Below are positions 23,957 through 33,675 of a DNA stretch of 64,000 nucleotides, one piece after another. Position 1 is the stretch's first letter; every line of letters begins with the position of its first letter. The stretch is from NCBI GenBank assembly GCA_022661535.1, contig JAKULF010000001.1:806001-870000 (forward strand). The letters are read 5' to 3'. Made by a program: the position numbers and the translations under genes. The notes under the pieces were generated by a model. It did no database searches, was not told the DNA's origin, and saw only the letters and a list, made by a program, of their open reading frames with translations. The DNA comes from Eutypa lata (taxonomy: Eukaryota > Ascomycota > Sordariomycetes > Xylariales > Diatrypaceae).

Positions 23957-25718
23957 ATGGCTTCGAAGAGTTCAACTGGGAGCCACGATGTAGGAAAGCC
24001 TATCTTCTATACTATAATGCGGTTCCATTAATAGCTAATCAGTGGAGTGGTTAGGCCTTTGAGGATATGCTTAAGCAGGAGACGGCCTCTCTTGAACAGA
24101 AAGCGATAGCGGAAAGAGCAGCAGTTGAAGATGCTGCCGCACAACAACGGATGGCAGATTTGGTATATACTCAGAACCCTACCCGCCTACGATTACAACA
24201 TCTAACATCTAGCGGGAATAGCTTTCCTCGAACCAAACTCTACCAGTGACTCTCTCCTCTATCGAGATACATGGTGCTAAGCACACACGCCAGTCGTTTC
24301 TCGACCCACTCTTCGAGCCCTTAATAAAGAATAGCTATAATGCAGGCTACACACTGGCAGACATGCTTGAGCAGGTGGGCGGCGCTGTCGAGAAGCTGCA
24401 GAGATTCGGTAAGGGAAAGAAAGAGACGACGATATCCAGGTCATCAAATAACAGAATAGCTAATATGGACCTCCTCTTTTAAGATATTTTCCACCCTGAC
24501 ATCCTTTTCCATCTATCCCGACCGTCACAAGTCGAACCGTCCTCCTCACCTACGGATTTTGACATCTCCTTGCGAGTACGAGAAAAATCTCGATTACTAT
24601 TGAAGACCGGTACCGATCTAGGCAACACGGAAGGCTCTGCGTATGGTTCCATGTTATGGCGGAATATATTCGGTGGTGCTGAGACCCTATCACTGAACGC
24701 CGCGGCTGGCACGAGAACGCGATCAGCATACAGCGCGGAATTCGCTACCCCCCTGGTCAGCAACCCCAACGTTAGACTCAGCGTCGATGGCCTGGCGAGC
24801 AGCACGCAGAAGCCTTGGGCAAGTCACGAGGAGGCCCTGAAGGGTGGAGGTGTGAAGCTGAACTGGGCAAACACCAGCGGAGACCGGTTTCAGCTCGGTT
24901 ATTCGGGAACGTGGAGGCAACTGACCGGTCTGGCGGCCAATGCGAGCCCGACGGTGCGTGGGGATGCCGGGAACTCCGTAAAGAGCGCGTTATCCTATTT
25001 ATTCGTCCGGGACCGGAGAGATAACCCTCAGCTGCCTCAGAGCGGATATCTCCTGAAGGCGGCTACGGAACTTGCGGGTTGGGGTCCGCTCAAAGGAGAT
25101 GTCGCTCATTCCAAGACCCAGGTCGAAGTTGCCGGTGCTCTGCCGGTCCCAATACCAGGTATTCGAGGTCCCTCGGGCGTGTCAATAGGTGGTGGCTTTA
25201 GGGCCGGCTTTCTCTATCCCCTCCCTCTATCCTACGGCTTAAGTGGCGCGTCGCCTAGCCGGGTAAACGACCGCTTTACCTTGGGAGGGCCAACAGACGT
25301 GCGAGGTTTCACCCTTGGAGGGCTTGGTCCCCGGGACGGCGCGGATTCCGTAGGAGGTGATGTCTTCGCTGCCGGTAGCGTGAACCTCCTCTTTCCGCTA
25401 CCAAGGGTCGGGCCCGAGTCGCCGTTCCGAGTCCAGCTTTTCGCAAGCGGCGGCCGACTAGTCGCGCTGGGAAACAAAACAAAGAAGAACGAGAATATCT
25501 CCAACCAAAAGTTGGGCGCCTCGACGGTTTGGGACAGCCTCATCTCGGCGACGAGAGAAGCCGGCACCGGATTGCCGAGTATCGCTGCGGGTGTGGGGCT
25601 CGTGTACGCGCATCCCGTCGCGCGGTTCGAGCTAAATTTCAGCTTACCCCTTGTCCAGAGACGCGGCGAGGAAGGTAGGAAAGGACTTCAGGTCGGAGTT
25701 GGGATCAACTTCCTATAA
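23957..25718 (+). CDS. SAM50: SAM50/Tob55, mitochondrial outer-membrane beta-barrel assembly protein
   Basis: Core of the sorting and assembly machinery that inserts beta-barrel proteins into the mitochondrial outer membrane; 520 residues. Exons 23957-23989, 24055-24162, 24222-24408, 24484-25718, phases consistent. The first donor is weak (GTAGGA) but needed, because the frame otherwise meets TAG. The N-terminal linker (AFEDMLKQETASLEQKA) leads to a POTRA-like domain (LPVTLSSIEIHGAKHTR to EKLQRFDIFHPD), then the Omp85/bacterial surface antigen barrel: LLLKTGTDLGNTEGSAY, STQKPWASHEE, FVRDRRDNPQLPQSGY, NDRFTLGGPTDVRGF, and the C-terminal VYAHPVARFELNFSLPLV with final aromatic-hydrophobic strand. 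Length and motif order match fungal Sam50. Essential; intact. Confidence 0.96.
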
Positions 25719-26153
25719 TCAGGCGATGAAGCTTCCTTGTTTATAACTACCCCCAACATTAAGATGAGCTGAGCTTACGTAGCGTAATGTGCTCAGGCCG
25801 TAAAAGCCGGCATTGGAATTGTATATAGGCACTCAAATTAGACTATGAAAATAGATATGTTGGTTGCTTGAACATTGTGTCAGCATTCCGGCTAGCCACT
25901 AATTAGAGCAGCGTTCAACTCGTGATTACGTAGGTAGATATCTATGCCTGTTTTGTTTTGGATATCTACTAAGTGGTGTCACAAGAAACCCTTTGATTGT
26001 AGATGCTCTAGACGCCTGGGCAGAAATTGTAGATTTTGTGCAGACTTTAAGCGCTTGTATACTTTCTTTATTATATGGAGTGAATGTGGTAACATCATGG
26101 GCAAGAGTAGGTCATAAAATATACTTTCTGTCCGAGGCTAACGCATTCATGGC
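25719..26153. other. Tail-to-tail spacer, SAM50 and FAD monooxygenase
   Basis: 435 bp between convergent stop codons; nothing coding seen. Confidence 0.6.
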
Positions 26154-27723
26154 TTACCGTCCGTCTTGCTTGGTACCAACTGTCAATAGTGCTGACTGCA
26201 TCAACGTCTGCCAATCATGCACAGCCAAGCTATTGTTGTTCGAACTGATTACAGCTTCCCCGCCGCGCTTCCGCATCTCTTCCTCGTAGTCGCCAATGGC
26301 CGGTGGAACCAGCCCCTTTTCCCTCAGACTTCTCGCAAGACTAGCAACATCGTGGACCGCATTGTTGAGGCCTTGCCCCCGATCTATGAGCGGATTAGCC
26401 GTGCGCGGTAGAAGCTAGAGTTGATTGTGGTCTGGGATCATACGGAATGTCATAGGATGCGCAGCGTCGCCCACCAGTGTCACAGTACCATTCCTATTAT
26501 CCCACGGCTCGGGGATCCAATAGGACAGTCTATTGTGCCAGCACTTCGTCCCTTCGGGGATCGACTGGAAGAATGTCTTGAACGGCTCACTGAAGCACTC
26601 GGTCCGTTTCCTCATGTCTTCGAGGATTCCGGGCCCTTGCAGAGACTCGATTCGGTAGTCGCCTTCTTTGGAAACCCATGAAAGAATCATCATGAAGGTC
26701 CAGTCCCCGGGTCTGGTACCGTCGAAGGCGTCATGTACTACGAACTCAAATGAGTCTATCTAATATTGGGCTTGGTTTACTTTTGTTTGCATTTGACTTA
26801 CCTCCTACCCAGATAAAGTATCCCGCAGGATGGAATCCGAGGAGGAAACGCGGAGCCAGCTCTTTGAACCTCTCGGCCGCAGACACGGGAAGTTTCGCCA
26901 TGGCTACGCTAGCGACCAAGGGCGACGCCTGTAACGCGGCTCTCTCCGGGCCGACGAGGAACTCCCGAACTACCGAGTGGGCCCCCTCGCTCCCGATGAG
27001 CAGATTGCCAGACTCCGAAGTGCCGTCCTCGAAGGTCGCCGTTGCTTTTCGACCGTCCGATGACACTGCTACTATCCGTTTCCCCCACTATGGGAAGAAT
27101 AAGCATTTCTCATCTCAGAATCATCGATTAGGGGAAGAGGAAATACCCACTCTGATGTCTAGGCCTTGGGTAAGCATTTGGCAGAATCGTCGCCTCGCCA
27201 ATCTGATCATGAATGGTATTGGGAGCGCCGCCAAGAGCTCAGTCGATTCGGTGTTGAATATCAACAACTTATCGTCAGGTGAGGGCTTCCAGTCGTCGAT
27301 CTGCATGTTCTCAACCTGTGCACTAAGCTCTGCTGGAAGGCATTCATCCTAATAATTCAGTGATTAGGTACCAGACCCGGAAAGTATCTAAACTAGGTAA
27401 ATCAGGGGCGTCTTACGAGAGGAGCTTGTGCCCAATATATGCCAAAATTCCAGTCCCTAGATCTTGCGGCCAACGATGCATCTTGTTCGAAGACGGTGAC
27501 ATTGAAGCCTTGCTAAAACATTCTATGTTAGTCATGGATGGTGACTCCGTGTTATTGTAGGTCTTGCCTTCTTCAGTGCCTGCGCGGTGAGCAATCCTGC
27601 CGGACCTGTTGTAGACTACGTCAGCGCACTTGTGGACTTAATCCAATTTTTGATATACCTATGATTATACTTCTTACCGGCGCCAATCACGATAATACGA
27701 GAATTTCCACCCGAGGCTTCCAT
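26154..27723 (-). CDS. FAD-dependent monooxygenase (salicylate-hydroxylase-like), 7 exons with one GC-AG intron
   Basis: Flavoprotein hydroxylase of 401 residues, typical of aromatic catabolism or secondary-metabolite tailoring; substrate unknown. Exons 27723-27678, 27605-27568, 27512-27417, 27348-27151, 27087-26802, 26755-26444, 26383-26154, all phase-consistent. The Rossmann motif IIVIGAGPAGLL is joined across intron 1. Intron 2 (27567-27513) begins GC (AAG/GCAAGA), has a TGACTAAC branch point and ends TTTTAG; joining gives ALKKQGFNVTVFEQD, as the family requires. Later landmarks: LLIGSEGAHSVVRE and TVTLVGDAAHPMT (FAD-ribityl motif), then RGQGLNNAVHDVASLARSL. The single-frame pieces look broken, but the spliced gene is intact. 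Neighbours are other small-molecule enzymes on the same strand. Confidence 0.9.
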
Positions 27724-29308
27724 AATGCGTTTACTTACTGAGATGCAGTAACAATGGCTAGGTGCCGATTAATGAGGGGAACGGCGTGTAATATAGATAA
27801 TATCTTTGTAGGATTGCAGGTGCATGAAGTCATGGTAAGCTAACTAGACAGAATGTAACCACACCCATCCTTTATCTCCATCCATGACGGCTTATAGTGC
27901 AATCATTTAATTGGCATGGTTTTGAGCTACAGCATACGGGATCAACGGTCAAGTGGGGGAATACCGAAGGCGAACTATAGGGACTACGCAGCATACGGTC
28001 ATAGGGGACGATTACCGTAAAGTAATAAATACTTACGATATTGTCATGAATAGTTTCATATCGAAGTCGCATGCTCTGAGTAGCCATCATAGTTGTGTTT
28101 GAAGTATATTGCAAACGCATTATATACATATATTCCTAATCGAACTGCATACAAGAAATTTCATCCCGTTATCTCCAAACGTTGGCACATGACTATTGAC
28201 AGAGGAAGATCCGGACATAAGCACTAGATGCATGCGTATATAGCTATTAGAGCTAGCATATGCCCCTTTAAAGACCCTACCTTCAAAGCTCACGCCTCCA
28301 CCCAAATAAGCTAGCAGTCATCGCCACTTAAGCTCTGACCCTCTCCCTTCAGAGAAACAATCTCGTTGCCAGCCCAGACTATGTCAACAAGGGGAAAGTA
28401 AATATCTAGGGCACGGCTATGGACGAGAATACAAAATCAGCTCAACCAACCACAACTATCTAATCACACTTCACACTGCTACAGAAAACTAAAGGATTCT
28501 CACTTACTATTAGATCGGTCATCCGAAACATACATCCAGAGCGTATCATCAACAGAAGAGTCGCAATTGAGCTCCATGGTGCCGCCGTCGGGAAGCCAGG
28601 GCTAGTTGCCCTCGCTCGACACAACCTAAAGCTCTATCTACAGCTCGTCCTCGGAGATCATATCGGCCCCAGCGACCTAACCGTGAAGGTACCGCACGCT
28701 ACCCCTAAGAAGGCAGAGACACTTCAATGGACGGCAGACATGAGGCACTCGATGGCAGCTCCTGAGCCTGGATCGACGAGCATACCCGGATATGGTCTGT
28801 TTGCTAGTTCGAGATGGGCTGTCCCGTGTGCACTTCCGTGGCGGCTAGGCTGGATACCTGGAACTAGGAAACAGGGGAAGATTCGTCCACTTCGGCTGCC
28901 CAAAATACCTAGGCAAGACCTGACGCAGAATTCTCCAGCTTTGCCTAGCTGGGAGATGAGCTGAAATCTTGTAAATGAAGCTTATTTCGAAGAAAATACC
29001 TATCTACACGCGCCCTTGATATCCTAATTATCTAGGAGACATAGTGTCACAGTAAAGCAGATGTCATGGGGTCAAAAGAGTGTATTCAAGTTGGGTGTTC
29101 TATATATCTGCTTTGGAAGCGAACCCCTTCATATAGACAGGACCAAGATCCATCCCAGTCTCTAGACCGGTAAGTCCTACTCCTGCCTCAACAGTCTGAA
29201 GTACTTCGCGTATTGTCCAAATCACCAGTAATTTTGTAGTGTCTGAAAGTAAAGAAAGGTGTAGGCAAAGGGGTTTTCTGTCGTGATACACATGAGACAT
29301 CCGGATTC
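27724..29308. other. 1.6 kb spacer with one coding-like open frame
   Basis: Apart from the start-less open frame at 28464-28964 (listed separately) no gene is supported. The left end is the upstream region of the FAD monooxygenase. Confidence 0.5.
28464..28964 (+). pseudogene. Open frame without start codon, possible exon relic
   Basis: A 167-codon stop-free frame follows a TAA at 28461. It lacks an ATG near its 5' end. Its middle has protein-like texture (IHPERIINRRVAIELHGAA, VALARHNLKLYLQLVLGD), and a TTACTATTAG acceptor-like motif lies near 28510. I do not recognise the family. It could be an exon remnant or chance. Confidence 0.22.
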
Positions 29309-29761
29309 TCACGGTCGTGCCTGTTTGCGGAACAATTCCTCTTCGTCCGTGATAGCATTAGCGGCGAACCATTTCTTCTCCATATCCGACCCCTGCTTAG
29401 GTGGACGTAGGCCATTCATCCTCCAGTACTCAACATCGCCCTCGTAGAGGGCTGATTCCCATTTGAGGCCCTTGGGCTTCATGATCGGTCGAATAACATC
29501 GTCTAGGGCCTTGAAGAAGGCATCTTGGATCTCGGGGGAGGCGAAGGTTCGGGCGACGTGGTAAATGGAAAGAGTCGTGACGGATTTGGCCTCCTCGCCT
29601 CCGGTGTAAATACTATCGCGCGGGAACTCGACGAATTGGGTGTTGGTATAGAAGCGAGGAAGGCCGAAACTCGAATAGATATCGGCCATGCCCTGGGCGA
29701 TTTGCTTCTTCTCGGCGGCGGTGAAGGCACCAGCCGTGTGGTGAAACAACCATTTAGGCAT
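29309..29761 (-). CDS. Tautomerase-superfamily protein (cis-CaaD-like, fungal tautomerase_3)
   Basis: Small single-exon enzyme of 150 residues with the N-terminal proline used as catalytic base in the tautomerase superfamily. ATG 29761 was chosen over the in-frame ATG at 29797 because it places Pro directly after Met (MPKWLFHHTAGAFTAAEKK). Conserved segments: GLPRFYTNTQFVEFP, LSIYHVAR and WESALYEGDVEYWRMNGLRPP. Numbering from Pro1, Arg70 is kept but position 28 is Tyr and position 73 Ala, whereas bacterial cis-3-chloroacrylate dehalogenase is described with His28 and Arg73, so dehalogenation is unlikely. Likely a promiscuous keto-enol tautomerase or hydratase. Shares strand and neighbourhood with an FAD monooxygenase and an SDR. 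Confidence 0.85.
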   Translation of the reverse strand: MPKWLFHHTAGAFTAAEKKQIAQGMADIYSSFGLPRFYTNTQFVEFPRDSIYTGGEEAKSVTTLSIYHVARTFASPEIQDAFFKALDDVIRPIMKPKGLKWESALYEGDVEYWRMNGLRPPKQGSDMEKKWFAANAITDEEELFRKQARP

Positions 29762-31013
29762 GATTGCGACGGATAGAATGAGGATGAACAATGGCACAGT
29801 CTAAAGGATATCAACTCAATAGTTTGGACTATATTGACTCAAGATTATGAGTTTATGGATTGCCCTCATCACATTTATAGGTCTATATGAGCCCAACAAG
29901 CCCGCATCACCACATGAGTGCATGAGAAGCTGGCTTCCTCGTTACACAGAACATCGGAGTTACCATTGTCCAATATCAGTTGCCCTGAGGAAAGTTGACC
30001 GAAGATTACTGATACATTTCACTTCTTTCCGAGGCGTGTCCACTGAACCAGAGTCAAGCACTGTGAAGAGCAGCCAGTAACCATGAGCCTTTCAGGGGGA
30101 AGTCTCACTTCGGAAATGATATCCCATTCTATGTTGCATTCATCATGGCTATCATGCCGAAAAGACGGAACGGAATACAAGTTCAACTTCCGACATCACG
30201 GAGCGTAGCCGTCCAATCTAGACCGATCCTATTTTAGGGACACTCGCCAAGTATTACGTCCAACAGACCGGAAGGATTGATAGCAGAAAATCCGAGTAGA
30301 CGGATGAACTCCCTGTGGTCTGAGGGACGGTGTCGGCATATAGGCTCCGTGAGTCTACAATGTGACTGCTGTTAATGATTATATGACCGTGCCGAGGCTA
30401 TTCGATCGTCTCAGCGATTCACGATGGCGCGGCGGAGTGTGGAGATGGTAGGAAACATTACCGGGATCAGTGACATAATATATATTACGTTTAGTTTTAC
30501 TAAGAGAATACCACCGCCAAGGCTGGTTCAATCATTAGTCCGAGTTCTCTTAACCTACAAAGGCGATATAATCTATCTTTACGATTTATGATACACCGAC
30601 ATCAGTTATGAAGTTGTGCATGATAATGATTGTAGTGCTGCCATCTACTGTCATTTGGTAACATGGCAGGTGCATTCAAAATGTGAAAAGCAACTAGTAA
30701 TGAGCACTTAACACCATAGCAGTGCTAGGAAACGATTACTGAAGTAATATTATAGTAACATAATATCCTGCAAGTCACTATAAGAAGAGTTGCTCGTCAT
30801 ATCGAGGTAGAATCTTAGTCGCTATTAAAGAGGAGAGTATCGAAGGATCAATTTATTAAAGATGCGTAGATATTCTAACTATCGGGCGGTAATTCTCACT
30901 AACTTAAACTTATGCATACTTCATTTGCTATCCGAAGTGTTGTAGGTCAAGTTACAATGGAAAGATCGTGTTATATTCTGACAGAGGTGAAACAAGAGTA
31001 TAGAAGGAGGTAT
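29762..31013. other. 1.25 kb spacer
   Basis: Upstream of the tautomerase and downstream of the SDR. AT-rich patches, no coding frame supported. Confidence 0.55.
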
Positions 31014-32051
31014 TTACAGTCCATCCACAACCCCCTTCAACGCATCGGCAGTATCTAATACGCTCTGCTGGTATGATATATATTCCTTTCCCCTCGCCTT
31101 GGCAGCCTTTCCTCCATCAACGATCTGATCATGTGGAGATTTGAAACCCTCGAGATAGCCTTCACCAGGCTGGCCCTCCTGAATCCCCAAATGCGGGAAT
31201 GCCTTCCTCAGGATGTCGGCTGCAGCTTGTGGAGGACCGTAATCAGCTGAGGCAATGTAGCGCTGCCCATTGCATACGTCTGGGTTGTCGATGCCAAACA
31301 CGACAAGGTCGGCGACGTCGCGGACGTCAACATACCAGGAAAACCCACTCATCACCTCGGGCGGTATCTCTTCACCCAAAAGGATGTTCCAAATGTAGGT
31401 ATAGGTCTTTCCCGCAACCTGATCAGGTGAAGTTGGTCGCACAAGGGGTGGTCCAGTTACGAAGACAGGGTTGATGGCTGTCATTGTGAAGGGTGGCTTC
31501 TTTTCATCACGGAACGCCCAGAAGGTTTTCTCAGATGCCGCCTTGCTGGCGGCGTATGTGGCGTTCCCGGGTGTGTCGTTCCCGTATTTGGCTACTATCG
31601 CCTCGGACTCGTCGTTCCAATCCTTCTCGGTGAATACGTACTTCGGTTCCTTCGGAGTATGTATGATTGCTGCTATGGAAGACATGATAACCACTGACTT
31701 AACAGATGGTTCTCGCATAGCCGACTCTAGGACGCCTCGCACTGTAGAAGTGGCTGTATGTATGACAGGAGCCGGTCGTGTAGATGTCATCGACATAGGG
31801 GATGCTAACTGAGCTATCGCTGATACGCCCTTGACGGCATCGTCAAATGCGCCTGGGATGGTGACGTCCGGAACCTCGACAACTTCAAATCGCTGGCCGT
31901 ACGAGGATAACGCGTCTACCAAACTTCGCGCAGATTCAGTGGACCGGGCTGTACCACGAACATTGTACCCAGCGCGCAAGCAAGCTTCCGCGGTTCGGGC
32001 TGCGATGTAGCCATTGATGCCCGTGATTAGTACATTGCCCTTCTCAGTCAT
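31014..32051 (-). CDS. Extended SDR, NAD(P)H-dependent aldehyde/ketone reductase (GRE2/cinnamoyl-CoA reductase-like)
   Basis: Intronless cytosolic oxidoreductase of 345 residues. The N-terminal dinucleotide-binding motif TGINGYIAARTA follows the start. RGTARS gives an Arg after beta-2, favouring NADPH. The catalytic YxxxK is YAASKAASEKTFW, preceded by the Ser of VVIMSSIAAI. FTMTAINPVFVTGPP and WYVDVRDVADLVVFGI are typical of the GRE2/dihydroflavonol-reductase branch. Likely reduces aldehydes or ketones such as methylglyoxal or a pathway intermediate. It is divergent from the metallo-beta-lactamase-fold gene with about 600 bp between start codons, so the two may be co-regulated. Confidence 0.92.
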   Translation of the reverse strand: MTEKGNVLITGINGYIAARTAEACLRAGYNVRGTARSTESARSLVDALSSYGQRFEVVEVPDVTIPGAFDDAVKGVSAIAQLASPMSMTSTRPAPVIHTATSTVRGVLESAMREPSVKSVVIMSSIAAIIHTPKEPKYVFTEKDWNDESEAIVAKYGNDTPGNATYAASKAASEKTFWAFRDEKKPPFTMTAINPVFVTGPPLVRPTSPDQVAGKTYTYIWNILLGEEIPPEVMSGFSWYVDVRDVADLVVFGIDNPDVCNGQRYIASADYGPPQAAADILRKAFPHLGIQEGQPGEGYLEGFKSPHDQIVDGGKAAKARGKEYISYQQSVLDTADALKGVVDGL

Positions 32052-32652
32052 TTTGATCGGATCGACAAGAAGAGGTCTGGATGAGTAGCGTAAAACTTAA
32101 AATAATAAATACGGTAATTTATTTCCTCAACAAGTATACGATGAATCCACCATGCTTCTTTTTGTATAGGATAGAGCATCGACTGCTCGGTATTTAATAT
32201 TTATTTCTCATGTTGCGTCATTTTAGTTCACCTCTAGGTACATCTGGTTCACTCTCCCCTGAGGCTCGAGTTCAACCAAGATCAGTAATCTTAAAGCCAA
32301 GTAATCTGGGAGAATTCGGTGGGCCGAGGTGCGAGGCTTCAATTAGTTCAAGGATGCTCCGCTTCTCCAAGGCGGGTAGACGACCACATCACTATTCCGT
32401 GTTTACTGATCCGGGGGGATGACAGTACATGTGTCATGTGTTTCGCCGATTAGTTAACTGGTTGATTTGAGTAGACCGATTGGTGCCCTCAACCCCATCT
32501 CCGTGATAGTCGCCCCCCTTAAGATGACAGGAGATGCTATAAATCTAGGTATCTTCGCAAGAAATCAAAACGGCACTACTCTAGTAAGATTTGATACCCC
32601 ACTTGTTAGAAAGCTTCGATTTCTAATACACTCTATATAACAATTTGTCGAC
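32052..32652. promoter_or_regulatory. Divergent promoter region, SDR (-) and MBL-fold hydrolase (+)
   Basis: 601 bp between two start codons. TATAAAT at 32538-32544 lies 109 bp before the MBL-fold ATG, and a second TATATAA at about 32635 is probably too close to serve it. No coding frame supported. Confidence 0.4.
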
Positions 32653-33675
32653 ATGTCCGGCTTACGTTCTGCGGTTTACGTTGTTCCTCCGCTCCCGATC
32701 GCGGGTGGGGGACTCTGGTCGCCAATATCTTGTACCCTGGTATATTCAGAGCAAGAAGCCGTTCTAGTCGATACTCCTATTACTATCAAGCAGACAGAGG
32801 CGTTGATTGAATGGATCGAGCGAATTGCACAAGGCCGCAAGCTGCGCTACATTGTAAGTTATCCCTGGAGTTATTTTCTATCTATGGTAGCTAGGTTTAG
32901 TACCCGAAGTCCTGAAAAGGAATATGTTCGGGGATCAAGGGTTGCCGAAAAAGGCCTACCTACACCTCGCTGGATATCTTCAAAGGAGAGTTGCTAACTT
33001 TAGATGTTATAGTATATCACCCATGGCCATGGTGACCACTTCTTCGGCATCCCCCTTCTCATCCAGCGCTTTCCGGATGCTATTGCCTTGGCTACTCAGG
33101 CTACCCTCGAACACATGGATGAGCAAATCTCCGAGAAAACGTTCAGTGAGATATGGGATGCATTCTTTCCCGGCCAGATCCACAGACCATTCGTCCTCGC
33201 CCAAGCCATCCCCGCGGAGTGGAATCTCGAATTCAAGCTGGGAGACCGTTGGGTTTTCCGTGCCATTGAATGCGGCCACAGCGACACCTACGACTCGACT
33301 GTGCTGTGGGTTCCCGATTTGCGACTTGCCATCTGCGGCGATGTCGTCTACGGCCAGGTCCATCAGATGTTGATGGAAGCCAACACGAGGGCGAAGCGCA
33401 ACGAGTGGATCAGGGCGATCGAGCTGGTAGAGAAACTCGACCCGGTCTACGTCGTCCCCGGTCACAGGCAGGCCGAGGAAATCGACGGCGTGTGGCATCT
33501 TGCCGCAACCAAGAAGTACATCGAAGACTTCGGCAAAGTCCTCAACACCGATCCCCGAGACCAGTCTGAGCTGTTCGCGAGGGTGATGGCACTCTATCCG
33601 GACAGGTTCAACCCGGGCGCGTTGAAACTCAGCGTCCAAGGCGCCTTCGCCATTTCGAAGGAGGCGCGTATTTGA
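32653..33675 (+). CDS. Metallo-beta-lactamase-fold hydrolase
   Basis: Binuclear-metal hydrolase of 287 residues; substrate (ester, lactone or thioester) unknown. Exons 32653-32853 and 33013-33675; the 159 bp intron (GTAAGT to GTTATAG) is phase 0, and an upstream acceptor would put TAG in frame. The joined protein reads LRYIYITHGHGDHFFGIP, giving the HxHxDH metal motif. Further ligands are in ECGHSDTYDST, AICGDVVYG and VVPGHRQAEE. Related fungal proteins act in detoxification and as thioesterases or lactonases in metabolite clusters, but nothing here fixes the role. Divergent partner of the SDR gene. Confidence 0.92.

Noticed and set aside
26154..27723. FAD monooxygenase as a pseudogene
   Set aside because: Its pieces lie in different frames and look broken, but seven exons join in phase once the GC-AG intron is allowed, giving a complete protein.
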